Positions 48,414 through 58,513 are shown, numbered from the stretch's first letter. The stretch is DNA of 64,000 nt from Trichomonas tenax (GCA_023091735.1 JALKBU010000079.1:1-64000); one strand, 5' to 3'. The notes: generated by a model not told the origin, from the sequence alone. Numbers and translations are program-made.

Positions 48414-49109
48414 TCAATTAAATATTTTATAATGCATGACAGTAGAACTAATTTCAATGATTGTTATTGATCCTGATCCAAATCCTGTGTGATTTGAAAA
48501 TCGTGTTTCCGCTTTAAACATTTTATAATTTATAACACCATCATTTCCGCCAGAACCACCTCCAAACTTACCACCATCACCTCTTCCACATCCAATTCCA
48601 CCTTCTATTCCTTTGGATCCACAATAACCGTATTGATCAACACTACTGCAACCATTCTGAGTTCCCATTGATGCAAATTCTGTGACATCACGTCCTCCAT
48701 TTTCTTCACCTCCGTTTCCACCTGAAAATATAGATGAATAACTTCCACCACTCCCACCTGCAATGATTATTCGAGAATCGAATCCAGTCGACCAAACACC
48801 TGATGAGAGCCTGAAGTCTGATGCTCCGTCACCACAGCCATCCTCAATTTTCATACTTCCTTTCCCTCCATTGTAAGTATTTCCAAAGTATTCGGTTGTT
48901 TTGGCAGTGCCGCCGAGATGCAAATAAATATCTCGTGTTTTCTTGGTGATATAGATACCACTCGAATAATTGCCAAAGCCGCCGGGCAGTGATGTGTTGC
49001 ATCCTTGTGCGCCATAGACTTCAAGAAAATATATTCCTGGCTGAAAAACAATATGGAAAGGAAAGCAATCAATAGGAGAAACACATGGATACTCAAAACT
49101 CAATTTCAT
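48414..49109 (-). CDS. Glycine-rich protein of the trichomonad-expanded PF12810-type family
   Basis: The protein has 231 aa from ATG 49109. The N-terminal block MKLSFEYPCVSPIDCFPFHI, then VFQPGIYFLEVYGAQG, is followed by Gly-rich repeats (GGFGNYSSGIYI, YNGGKGSMKIEDGCGDGASD, IIAGGSGGSYSSIFSGGNGG, GGKFGGGSGGNDGV) and a beta-type end (GFGSGSITIIEIS). It fits the Gly_rich family noted as greatly expanded in Trichomonas, which is similar to the glycine-rich domain of ALK/LTK receptors. Cysteines are spread through it. No signal peptide or membrane anchor is evident. Function unknown, possibly surface-exposed. Confidence 0.75.
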   Translation of the reverse strand: MKLSFEYPCVSPIDCFPFHIVFQPGIYFLEVYGAQGCNTSLPGGFGNYSSGIYITKKTRDIYLHLGGTAKTTEYFGNTYNGGKGSMKIEDGCGDGASDFRLSSGVWSTGFDSRIIIAGGSGGSYSSIFSGGNGGEENGGRDVTEFASMGTQNGCSSVDQYGYCGSKGIEGGIGCGRGDGGKFGGGSGGNDGVINYKMFKAETRFSNHTGFGSGSITIIEISSTVMHYKIFN

Positions 49110-49388
49110 CTCACTTACATTATTCGAAACACTAATGCTATTGCTTGTATTGACTTTAATCTATCCAGCATAAAAAGAATTCAAATTATTCATTACAATT
49201 ATGCATACGCATAAAAAGTAAATCATAGTTATGCAGAGTCATATCAAGTTATATTTTATTTCACTGCATTTTTGTTGGTGACTTCAGTCGAAAGATGGAA
49301 ATGCGACGGAATTAATTATGTCACTTTTAGTAAATTTACTTTTATGAAAAATTCACCTTACTTAGTCAGTTTTCAATAGTTTTGTTGA

Positions 49389-50261
49389 CTGCCCTCTAAG
49401 AAAAATGGGCATTTATCATTCCCTTGTACATGCAAAAGGAATTCCACTGACCTAGCAGTCCCTTACCGGTTCTTTCTTGCTCCTGGAAGTTATTTTGTTG
49501 AATTATGGGGAGCAAATGGAGCTGGGAGTTCAGCAATGAGCGGTGGCCGTGGAGGCTACGTCCAATTATTCCTCGATATTTCGACAACAACAGAATATTA
49601 TATTACGGTTGGTGGATCTTCGATATCATCCAACATTACAAAAACCATTGGTGGATGTAATGGAGGAGGTAACTCATACCCTGGAACACTAAGATATGAT
49701 TATAATCTTCCCGGAGGCGGTGGCGGTGGATCAACATCAATTTCATTAGGATTAGCAATTGAAACTCGAATTGCTGTTGCTGCTGGCGGGGGTGGCGTTG
49801 GTCATGGTAGCTCTGGAGGCAGTGCAGGAGGTCTTATTGCACCCGATGTAGCTTCCTGGGATCCAAACATAATTGCTCGAGGTGGAAATCAAACCTCGGG
49901 TGGTGATGGTGGAATTTATGAAAATTTTATTGGCGGAGCGGGAACTCTGCTGTATGGAGGCACCGGTGTTGGAATTGATTTCTCTGCAGGTGGCGGGGGT
50001 GGTGGACTATATGGAGGCGGAGCGAACTATGAAGGAGGAGCTGCTGGTGGATCATCTACCATTGTTTATCCCTATAAAGGTCGAATTTTCAGTGGCTCTG
50101 ATAACTATCGCTCACCCCCCATAAATAGTCAACATTATTTACCAGGTGATGGCTTTGCACTCATCACTGTTATGGACATAACATGCCCTTTAGCGTATAG
50201 TAATTTTAATCTAGGAATTTTGCTCGTTTTTGTGCTAACAATTTTTGATTCATCACAATGA
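49389..50261 (+). pseudogene. Glycine-rich family member with broken 5' end
   Basis: An in-frame ATG at 49536 would give 241 aa. However, the same frame continues upstream with clear family homology: SFPCTCKRNSTDLAVPYRFF, then LAPGSYFVELWGANG, which aligns with LSFEYPCVSP...VFQPGIYFLEVYGAQG of the neighbour at 48414-49109. No ATG exists in that frame back to a TGA at 49386; the ATG at 49405 is out of frame. The Gly-rich body (GGGGGGSTSISLG, AAGGGGVGHGSSGGSAGG) is intact and ends with a hydrophobic tail (LGILLVFVLTIF) that may anchor it. So it is a copy with a lost start or a small 5' frameshift; a truncated product from 49536 remains possible. Confidence 0.65.
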
Positions 50262-51029
50262 TATTATATCGATTAATATCATTTGATTAAGATTTTGTGA
50301 AAATTTGTTATTTTATGAGTAAAATTGATGCTTATGTAGTACGCAAGCTTGCCTTATATATAATTATTATTTTTATGATATGATTCAAGATTTTAATATA
50401 GATAAATATATCATATAAATACATACAGTAAATAGAAATATGGGCAAACACAGTATTTATAAATGAAGTATATCGAAATATTGAATCTGATTAGATAAAA
50501 ATTAGATTCAGCTTATTAAAATGATGATTTAAACTCTCTAGGATGTGTAATTACTAAAAATCTTTATTCTAACAAATGATCAGCAGATCTAAAATTAATG
50601 TAAGTTATTCATGAACATCACTGGATTTCTAAGCATCAAAACGTTACAAAAATACATTACTAATAAATATCTTGAACCAACAAGCTTTATTTCGAACCAA
50701 AAATTGAATTGGCGTGAAATATGGAGCTTTGGTAATTTCTTTGGTTCAACAACATTAAAGGGATCTTTCTCAGTTGGAGTTCAAAATAAATCATGGAGGA
50801 TCGCGTAAAAAAATGAGAAAATCAAAAATCGAATAACACGAAAAAATCGAAATTTATGATGTAAATCGCTCAGGAAATGCCTACATAGTGTCGCTGCATG
50901 AGAAAGGAGGATCAATGCTAGGCCATTTACGTAAGGAACAATAACTTTTTCAATACTCAAAGCAAAAATTCTGAAATACCCAAAATTGTTAGCGGCGACC
51001 AAACAGCATTATCGAAGGGGACCAATTAG
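50262..51029. other. Gene-free spacer left of the 51-52 kb element
   Basis: AT-rich. An ATG frame of 65 codons (50611-50808) has no recognisable features and is not called. GAAGGGGACCAATTAG (51014-51029) is repeated, with one change, right of the element. Confidence 0.5.
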
Positions 51030-52201
51030 TGTAGTGAACGGAAATGAGGAGCTCAAAAGTGACAAATTTACATGGCAGATTTACCATTATTGACATGTAA
51101 ATTATATAGCAATAAAACAGGGGCGAGGTTTCAATTTTTACCAGATATCAAAATTAAAATATTTTATGCTGCAGCGAACGGAAATGATCCCCTAAATATA
51201 AAAATAGCTGCATTTTCAAGAAAAATTTAATTTCAAATTTTCATTATGAAGATATTTGCATTCAAACTTTAAATACAGATTTCAATTGATCTTTATCTGT
51301 ATAATGCTAAACTTACATAGTTATAACTCATCTTAAATGCTTTTTTACAATTAAATCAATATATTTTGCGCTCGGACAAACTATGACCGAAATAACTTTT
51401 ATATGCAATGCAAAAAAGATAAATATGCAAATACACAGATAAATCACAATCATATATATATTATATATCAAAGATATGAAATATAAATTAATAGGTGATC
51501 CTAGAAACATGCATCTTTGAACGCATCAACGCTGTCAATTTTCGATATTTGAGCTTTAATATCTCCACAACTAAAGTGTGCATAATAAAAATACGCATAC
51601 ATAGCATTATATTATAGTAAGTTGTAATGCATAATATGCATATTGGCAAAATCAGTGACAAGTTTAATAACAAATTTCATTTATCTTATAAAAATACAGA
51701 ATAACCATCATAATATTTATCTAAAGGTAACACATATATGTGTAGATACCATAAAAGTCTTCGCAGATAACATTTTGAATTAATTTCTCTCATTGTGTCA
51801 TATGCATGTGAATCTATTATACCCTATGTCTATCCAATGAATACAAATATATTGTGGTGAAACGCCCTTGTTAATGATGGCATCGTTCTTCACTTTTAAG
51901 TAGAAAACATTCCGATTTTTCGATACTACACAACTATTAAGGTGCAATTCAATGCATGCAAGCAGTTAAAGACAGCTTTCATACCTTATTGAATCTTCAA
52001 TAAGTAATTATAAACCAAACAATCCAATTGAACCTTAAATTTCTTCTAGATTCACATTCTTGTAGCAACAAATCGAGATTAAGCGACTTCTTGCTTTTAG
52101 GTGCAGCCCCCTTTTTATGATCGAAATTTTACGTGTCGAAAAATTACAAATATGCCATGTAAGCATGTCACTTTTTGAGCTCTTATTTCCGTTCACAACA
52201 G
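51030..52201. mobile_element. About 1.17-kb element with terminal inverted repeats containing promoter-like motifs
   Basis: The left end TGTAGTGAACGGAAATGAGG (then AGCTCAAAAGTGACA, TTTACATGGCA) and the reverse complement of the right end TGTTGTGAACGGAAATAAG (then AGCTCAAAAAGTGACA, CTTACATGGCA) match over about 52 bp. The element is flanked by direct repeats GAAGG(G/A)GACCAATTAG (51014-51029 and 52202-52217), which look like a 16-bp target-site duplication with one mismatch. A third GAACGGAAATGA (51176-51187) lies inside. No long reading frame is present inside, so it would be non-autonomous. Class unknown; the target-site length is unusual. The alternative is an inverted duplication of a promoter region. 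Confidence 0.65.
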
Positions 52202-52828
52202 AAGGAGACCAATTAGGCAAGGAATCGCAGATTTTATAATTTTATAGTTTTTTATTTCTCATATGCTCACACATAATAGCAGTTGCACCAATTAATCTTA
52301 AATTTGAGTTCAAAGTTGGCTTTTAGCCATAGAATTGATAATCAAAATTTGGTAATTGCTAGTAAACTCACTCTGATCGATTAGAATCGGCATTATGTGT
52401 ATATCTGACTACGGATCCATCATTAACTCATATCGGGAGGATGAGTTATGAAAAAAAATAATAACGAATTCGTTTTTCCTGACCTTCTCTTTTTAAGATA
52501 AATTAAATGTGTTTTAAGTTGTTCTTCTGTATTCACACCTAATTCTGTTTTTGCGATCCGCTCTTTTCAATTTAAATCCAGTGTACGCCTTTCGATCGTA
52601 ATGCCTATATATTTCTCTACCGCGGAGTTTTGAATATTTTCATTATGAATATTAAGTTTAAAAGTCAAAAATCCTGCATGGAATGGTATGTAGATTAATA
52701 TTGCGGTTAAATTCAAAAATAAATGTGAAAGTTCGCAAACTTTTCAAAGAGATAAAGGATTTTTTTGAGAGGGCAAATGAAAATAGGAATTTGTAGAAAC
52801 ATGTTTATTTATTTAATTAACAGGAGAA
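52202..52828. other. Gene-free spacer
   Basis: It begins with the right copy of the direct repeat (52202-52217). No gene or further repeat recognised. Confidence 0.45.
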
Positions 52829-53128
52829 TCAATTAGATGATGAAGAATCATCTTCTAAAACCACATATTTCAAATATTTGCTAATTTCTGCCCAATTATC
52901 TTGGTACCATTTAAGTATTACACTCTTTCTTCTGCGTGCATCTCTGTCTAGTTTAACTTGTGCGTATGGTTTTATTGCTTCGGCTATGGAAACTAACTCA
53001 TCTTGCGTGATCTTTGCGCCAAAATGCTGGCAAAGGCCGGTCCAGGCATCACTGCCCTGAGCATTGAAGCCACTGACTCTCTGTTGAACACGTGCGATTT
53101 CGTTGTCACGCTCACGCTTACGGTGCAT
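52829..53128 (-). CDS. Small hypothetical protein, 99 aa
   Basis: The frame starts at ATG 53128. The protein is highly charged and helical: MHRKRERDNEIARVQQRV, then LCQHFGAKITQDELVSIAEA, LDRDARRRKSVILKWYQDNW, and an acidic-Ser end (LEDDSSSSN). It looks like a small folded helical domain. No named family is recognised; a nucleic-acid-binding role is possible from the basic helices but unproven. Upstream in sense is TCACTTTTCATAAATTATAA, an initiator-like sequence ending near the ATG. Confidence 0.65.
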   Translation of the reverse strand: MHRKRERDNEIARVQQRVSGFNAQGSDAWTGLCQHFGAKITQDELVSIAEAIKPYAQVKLDRDARRRKSVILKWYQDNWAEISKYLKYVVLEDDSSSSN

Positions 53129-53144
53129 GAATTTATAATTTATG

Positions 53145-53152
53145 AAAAGTGA
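53145..53152 (-). promoter_or_regulatory. Initiator-like TCACTTTT of the 99-aa gene
   Basis: Sense TCACTTTTCATAAATT, 17-24 bp before ATG 53128. It fits the Trichomonas initiator TCA-Py-(T/A). Confidence 0.5.
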
Positions 53153-53827
53153 CTATGAAAAGTATTTTCAAGATATTATTTTGATATTCGTACGTTTTGT
53201 TCATAACTGTTGCACTGCTGGTAACGAAGTGATAGCATTATGGAGTTTAATTCAATAGTATTACCATTTTTTTGTGAGATTTGACATTACACGATGATAA
53301 AGTGTGGATAAATCCAGGATTCTTGTATATTCTTCATATATTCGATCTACTTGATGATACTATTCATATTCCATCGCCTAGTTTTTATCTTTGGTAAAAT
53401 TTTCCAAAATATCAAAATACTTTTTAGCGTAATATATAGGTTCAATTCATTCGAGTTGTTTCTGCTGGTGATGTACATAGTGAATTTAATGTTTATAATC
53501 TTATATATTTGTATGACCCAACTGATATTCGTCAATTGTTATCGATGTTGTAAAAAAAAACAGCTGAAATGGTTATAAATCTCCTATTTAATCGATCACT
53601 GTACTACATTTTGTTGTTATTGCATTCCATAAATAAGAAAACTTGATCGAAGTGTATGAAATATTGATATTTCCAGTGATAGGAATAAAATCCATTTACA
53701 GTTGCAGAATAGTAGTTTATTTATTGCTTTAGATGCCTAATAACGATGACAGAATTGACGAATCTGAAGACGATAGATAATCAGGAACGACCTATAGGTT
53801 TTTGATTGTTTTGATCTCAGAGAAAAA

Positions 53828-53880
53828 TTACATGGCATTTTCCAATTTACATGTCAAAAATTATTTGTTGTCACTTTTCA
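53828..53880 (+). promoter_or_regulatory. NOT2 core promoter (TTACATGGCA, TTTACATGTCA, TCACTTTTCA)
   Basis: In order: TTACATGGCATTTT (about 53828), TTTACATGTCA (53846-53856), and TGTCACTTTTCA ending 53880, three bases before ATG 53884. The last element fits the Trichomonas initiator. The same three words recur in the inverted repeats of the 51-52 kb element. Confidence 0.6.
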
Positions 53881-53883
53881 AAA

Positions 53884-54789
53884 ATGAGTGATAGGCACGG
53901 CTCAAGGCCAATAGATTCTGTTGGCGGTCGTAATTTTTTCAGGTCGTCGGCAACACCGCAGGCAACGCGCCCAATCGAAATTACAACAAGCAAAAACTCA
54001 GCGGCAAAATTCGTTATCGAAAAACCACAAAGATCTAACATTTCTATAGGTAAAACGCCAGGACAAACGACACCGAAAATCGAACGTAATCAAACGCCAA
54101 TCAAAGTCCAATCAATGGCGAAGCCTGTAACAATAAATCAAGCTCCAGCCTCGAATCCTGTTCTTGCACCAGCTCCGGCTCAAGTAACAGTTCAGGCGCC
54201 AGCACCAATTGCTTCTCCTGCACGTCCTTCGGCTCCAAGTCAACCACAAACAACTTCTCACAGCGCCCCAATTCAAAATCCAGCTCCTGTGGTTCAAAAT
54301 CAACCTCCGTCGGTCATCATTACCAACGAGTTCATTTCTCCTCAGCCACCTGCAGCTGCTGATTATTTCTCGAAGTTTTCTTTCTTATCATTTGTTCAAT
54401 CTTTCGACAAGGAAAGAAATTCTTTCAACGAAACAGATTTAGCATCATTGGGACTCAACCTTAACAAGGAAGAACCTCTTTTGCCAATGCTTCACTCTGT
54501 TCTTTCTGATGCTCCTTTATTAAACAATTCATGCTATCCAATGCCTAAGAGCTATACAGCAATCGAGCGTACAGAAGACCCAATCGAAAAAATCGGAATG
54601 TTTTCAGAACCAATTCTTTTATTCATATTTTATACACAATTGCAAACAGAAATGCAGAATGCTGCATCTAATGAACTTATGAAGCGTGGTTTTACATATG
54701 ATGAAGAAAAATGCACATGGTCAAATAGTGAAGGTGCGGAGTGGGATATTAACCAGTGGAAGTTCGCTGAACAAGAAACTGACGATTAG
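53884..54789 (+). CDS. NOT2: CCR4-NOT complex subunit NOT2 (CNOT2), short form
   Basis: The protein has 301 aa from ATG 53884, directly after the initiator-like TCACTTTTCA; an in-frame TTG at 53851 falls inside the promoter and is rejected. Residues about 1-150 are disordered, Pro/Ala/Gln/Thr-rich. The C-terminal NOT box is recognisable: LASLGLNLNKEEPLLPMLHS, then DAPLLNNSCYPMPKSY, KIGMFSEPILLFIFYTQLQT, then LMKRGFTYDEEKCTW and DINQWKFAE. It is shorter than CNOT2 of animals (about 540 aa) and the NOT box is slightly reduced at its end. Known role: the NOT2-NOT3/5 heterodimer holds the deadenylase complex together in mRNA decay. Confidence 0.85.
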   Translation: MSDRHGSRPIDSVGGRNFFRSSATPQATRPIEITTSKNSAAKFVIEKPQRSNISIGKTPGQTTPKIERNQTPIKVQSMAKPVTINQAPASNPVLAPAPAQVTVQAPAPIASPARPSAPSQPQTTSHSAPIQNPAPVVQNQPPSVIITNEFISPQPPAAADYFSKFSFLSFVQSFDKERNSFNETDLASLGLNLNKEEPLLPMLHSVLSDAPLLNNSCYPMPKSYTAIERTEDPIEKIGMFSEPILLFIFYTQLQTEMQNAASNELMKRGFTYDEEKCTWSNSEGAEWDINQWKFAEQETDD

Positions 54790-55414
54790 TTATTTACTGT
54801 TTAAACATTTCAATAGATTAATTTAATTTTCAAATTTATTTTCGCCACTATTCCGATTTCATTTCCTTTTCACTTATAATTTATCACCAGCGAAGACAAA
54901 TCTTTTATCTTGAAAGCTTCTTTGCTTTAAGATCAATTTGAAGAAACAAATATCAAATTTTTATAACATGTATCAATAAGAAATCTCAAAGCTATTGATT
55001 TTGTCGATAGGAAAATGTAAATATGGAGATCTAATTTTAGATTGATATTTCGAAGAATACCAAAACATAAATCCAATTAATGAATATATTGTTATTGTTC
55101 ATAATTAATATTAGATATATTAAAAGTATCAAGCAATGGAATGTTATTATATGATATTAAATTGAAAAATATATCAACATAAAACTAAGATTCTTTAATG
55201 GGTCATTGTCATAAACATAATGAATAGAATCCATTTACAAAGAAAACGGTCCTTAGAACACTAGATTAGAATCAGATATTTCATCCAAAAAACAAAAATC
55301 GAAATTGACTCTTCCAAAGGCTTTCAGAACATTTTTATTGTGTGTTGCCAGACGTCCCGTACTCTAGATCCAATTTTTTATTTCGAACACACCTGTTCAA
55401 TTTGAGGAGCGGTT
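54790..55414. other. Gene-free spacer before eS7
   Basis: No gene seen. The last 75 bp (GTGTTGCCAGACGTCCCG ... ACACCTGTTC) are less AT-rich and probably hold the ribosomal-protein promoter; no TTTACATGTCA motif is present here. Confidence 0.45.
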
Positions 55415-55939
55415 ATGGTCGGCCTTTTGACGAAAATGGAAGCTGTCACCGCTGCCTTCAACGAAATTGCTGCTGAAAAACAGGAGCTCAAGGATCTCAA
55501 GATTGTCAACGTTAAGTCTGTTAAGGCTGAGGGCGCTGATGTTCTTGTTCTCATCGTCCCATACAAGCAGATCAAGGCTTTCCAGGCTGCCCAGGCCTCA
55601 TTCATCGGAGACCTCGAGAAGAAGCTCAACGCTCAAATCTGCATCGTCGGCCAGCACCGTGCTTTCCCGAAGACACCAGAGCATGGTCGTAGATTCAAGG
55701 CTATCCGCAACTACGGCCGCACACTCCGTGCCTGCAATGATGCCATCCTCGATGACCTTGTCTACCCAACACCAATCGTTGGCAAGCGCTTCCACTACTC
55801 TGTCGATGGAAAGCAAGTTACAAAGGTTATCCTCGATAAGCATGATGCCGGACGTGTTGAGGAGCGCCTTAACGGTTTTGCTGCTGCTTACAACCGCCTT
55901 ACAGGCGTCGTCTCCGTTTTTGAGTTAGCTCAGAACTAA
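55415..55939 (+). CDS. RPS7: 40S ribosomal protein eS7
   Basis: The protein has 174 aa from ATG 55415 (human eS7 has 194). Family signatures in order: VLVLIVPYKQIKAFQAAQAS, then FIGDLEKKLNAQICIVGQHR, RAFPKTPEHGRRFKAIRNYG, RTLRACNDAILDDLVYPTPI, VGKRFHYSVDGKQVTKVILD, and a final LTGVVSVFEL. Known role: small-subunit protein near the 5' domain of 18S rRNA, needed for pre-rRNA processing. Codons are strongly biased to C-ending forms plus CCA, ACA and AAG, the pattern of highly expressed trichomonad genes. The stop is followed at once by TAAAG. Confidence 0.95.
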   Translation: MVGLLTKMEAVTAAFNEIAAEKQELKDLKIVNVKSVKAEGADVLVLIVPYKQIKAFQAAQASFIGDLEKKLNAQICIVGQHRAFPKTPEHGRRFKAIRNYGRTLRACNDAILDDLVYPTPIVGKRFHYSVDGKQVTKVILDKHDAGRVEERLNGFAAAYNRLTGVVSVFELAQN

Positions 55940-57648
55940 AGATTTCAACTTAATATTAAACTCTCGAAGCAGATAAAAATAAATCTTCGTATTATTTAAA
56001 ACTACAAATCTTAAATTAATGACCTTTTACAAAGAAAACCAAAATACCTTCAGATGATTTGATTCTTTGTATTTATTTTAATCTATTTCTTATCGCTTTT
56101 CACCTCTTATCGTTTTTTGTTGTGTTTACTGAGTTCTTGTGACATATTTTCATATTTTAAAAAGAAGTAGGTCCACTCTAACTAAGGCCTCTTACCATAA
56201 ACGAGAATAGAGGTATTGCTGCATTCATGGCCTAGATGTTGGTTGTTGCATTGATTATAACATATGTCCTTTCTTTTTCGAAATAAAAATAATATCTTCG
56301 CAATTAGTGTGATAAGACGTAATTTGTTAACTCCCACAAAGCATATAGGCTACATGCAGGCATTTTATTCCTATAACTACTCATAAACTCCTAAAATTGA
56401 TCAAAATACGATTTCGATTTCGCTATTTTAATAAGTATTTACCAAATTTCTATTTATTTATGTTATTAAGATGCAAATTCTAATATAGTACTTACATTGT
56501 TTAAGAAATTTTGTATTTATGTGAAAGTTTAAATATTTAGTCAAATAAAGCTAGTTAAGTAGTAAAAGTTGTATAAAACAATATTAAAGTAGCTGTAATA
56601 AGTATTTTCATCTATTAAACGCAACAAATCGACGTTTTTAATTGAGAAATTTGCATATTCACGTAGGATGATTTATTTTTGCTTTGTTAGTAGTTACATC
56701 TCATCTATAGGGCCTCTATAATGAGACTCTCGAACCTTGCTAGAAAATTTGAAGTTTCGCGCTCTGTGGGAACTAAACTTTCTTGGAAAAACCGACAATA
56801 ACCTTAAACGGCATGTGATAACACTGGGATTAAACATGTTTTTTCTAGAGGGTAGTTAATGTTAAATCTTCCCAATTATTTAAGATTTCCTGGAACTTGA
56901 TAGCTAAGGCTGCTAAGACAAAGCTTCATTTAAAAAACCAAAAAAGGAGTTTTTATACATTGTTTCTCTTCAGAATTATTTTGGTCTTTTCAGTAAAATT
57001 TGAACTTAGCATAATATATGCAGTAGAAAAAGTCCGATCATTTTTATGTCACATTTATAATTATTCTGAACTTTACAGTAAGGTTATAATTTTTAATAAT
57101 ATATTTGGCATCTACACCATATGCTGATTCTAAATTTCTATTTTATTTTATGCTAATAGGCACTTTTTCAGAGTGGGATTACTTCTTTTTAAAAGTTGGG
57201 ACATGTTTAGAACCTTATTATTTTGTCACTCCCTTCTTTACGATTTTTTACGTGTCAAAAATGTTAAATGATAATGTTAAGTCAATAGCAATAATATGCA
57301 TAGTCTCAATTTCAATTTTTACAATATAATTATTGTTCACTATTTATAATTTAATTCAATTTGATATTTTTCACTTATATTAGTTTTTATTATCATTTGT
57401 CATCTCATGCATTAGTACATTTGTTATAAAGAAAGAACGCAATCATAGGGAATCCAACATAATTCGTTTCTCATATATCGACAACTCTTTTCATAGTTTC
57501 CTGAGTACTTATTGCTCTCAAGTGATGAATAGACTGATGGAAGTCGATCCAGTTAAATGCTCCCATTCTCCAGATGATGTACTTAAACACTTATTGAGAC
57601 ATCATTCGATATACAATGTATCGGCAAACTATCTTATGCGTAAACCAA
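55940..57648. other. Long gene-free region
   Basis: AT-rich with only short chance frames, several of them starting with TTG. A 48-codon ATG frame at 57524-57670 reaches into the left inverted repeat of the next element and may be a remnant of it. No RNA gene is recognised. Confidence 0.45.
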
Positions 57649-58513
57649 AATTCTTGTTTATTCAATTTTGAATTGAAACGGCTACCTTTTTAGATGTATT
57701 TTTCGACAACCTTTTCTCACAAAATTCAATAGGATTTTTTTTTAAAAAAAAGCAAGGTTTATATTATCGGTGTGATCTTTTGAGCTGCTTCTTGCATATT
57801 TACACCCGTGAAGCGAGTATATACACTCGATTTCCAACGACCCATAGATTTAATGGTATGAGCGGCCCCTTTTCTGAAACTATGTGTCAAATATGCAGAA
57901 TCTTTGAACAAGGTATTAAAAGCAGATTTAATCCTTGATCGATATGTTGTTATTGCTTTTGGAAAAATTTTGGATGTTTTGCAAACATTTGGAAGAGATT
58001 TCAAATATTGAAGTCTGCGATCAAGCCAAAGATAGGGTGAATAGTTAGTATTAGATCTTTCGATTAATACAGGAATGCCTTTGGAAGTCTGATCTGTTTT
58101 TAGATCTTTTAACAAATAAGGTTAAAATTCTTTCAGTAGTAGAAATATCATCGAGAGTCAAACCTACGGCTTCTGATATCCTTAGAAAGCCATAGTATAA
58201 AACAGACATCAATGACATCGTTTCAACATCACTTTGGAAAAGATCATTAAAGTCTATAAAAAAATTTGAAAAAAATGAATAGCTTGAAAATTAAAATAAA
58301 AAATGGTTACTAAAATACTATGTAAATATAGGTCAATATCACATATATGATTTAAAATTCATTTAAAAATGTATATTCTTTTCATTTTATAAATTTCTCA
58401 GCTGTTTTTGCAATTGAGCGAAGCTGAGAAATTTCCTTTTGAATTTTGTGAGAAAAAGTTTTACGAAAAATAAATCTAAAGGTAGCTTTTTTCATAATTG
58501 AATTACAAGAATT
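57649..58513. mobile_element. Tyrosine-recombinase element relic with about 80-bp inverted ends
   Basis: The left arm (57649-57732: AATTCTTGT, ATTCAATT, GCTACCTTT, then TTTTCTCACAAAATTCAA) and the reverse complement of the right arm (58432-58513) share the same blocks in the same order, at about three quarters identity by eye. Between them lies the C-terminal part of a tyrosine recombinase on the minus strand. A separate hairpin AAATTTCTCAGCT ... AGCTGAGAAATTT (58391-58431) abuts the right arm. I see no target-site duplication. YR genes are known from Crypton and DIRS-type elements; which class this is cannot be told. Confidence 0.6.
57759..58290 (-). pseudogene. Tyrosine recombinase, frameshifted C-terminal catalytic part
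   Basis: The first frame (58290 to about 58117) reads MSLMSVLYYGFLRISEAVGL, then TLDDIS, which is box I with the catalytic Arg in LRISE. The frame then shifts by one base and continues from about 58115 as LKDLKTDQTSKGIPVLIERS up to LTHSFRKGAAHTIKSMGRWK, then SSVYTRFTGVN. This is the H-x-x-R box, the GRW motif and the nucleophile Tyr. All four key catalytic residues R...H-x-x-R...Y can be seen, but in two frames. The N-terminal DNA-binding part is missing. It is therefore dead or part of a non-autonomous element. Confidence 0.8.

Larger units (their letters stand above)
53129..53883. other. Divergent spacer with two promoters
   Basis: The left end carries the initiator-like box of the 99-aa gene (53145-53152). 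The right end carries the NOT2 promoter (from about 53828). Between them is AT-rich DNA with chance frames only. Confidence 0.5.

Noticed and set aside
50611..50808. 65-codon ATG frame
   Set aside because: No similarity to any family I know and no promoter motif at the start; its length is expected by chance in such a gap.
56897..57329. Two overlapping open frames in the 56-57 kb gap
   Set aside because: They lack ATG starts at the given positions, are rich in Phe/Ile/Tyr as expected from random AT-rich DNA, and have no homology I can see.
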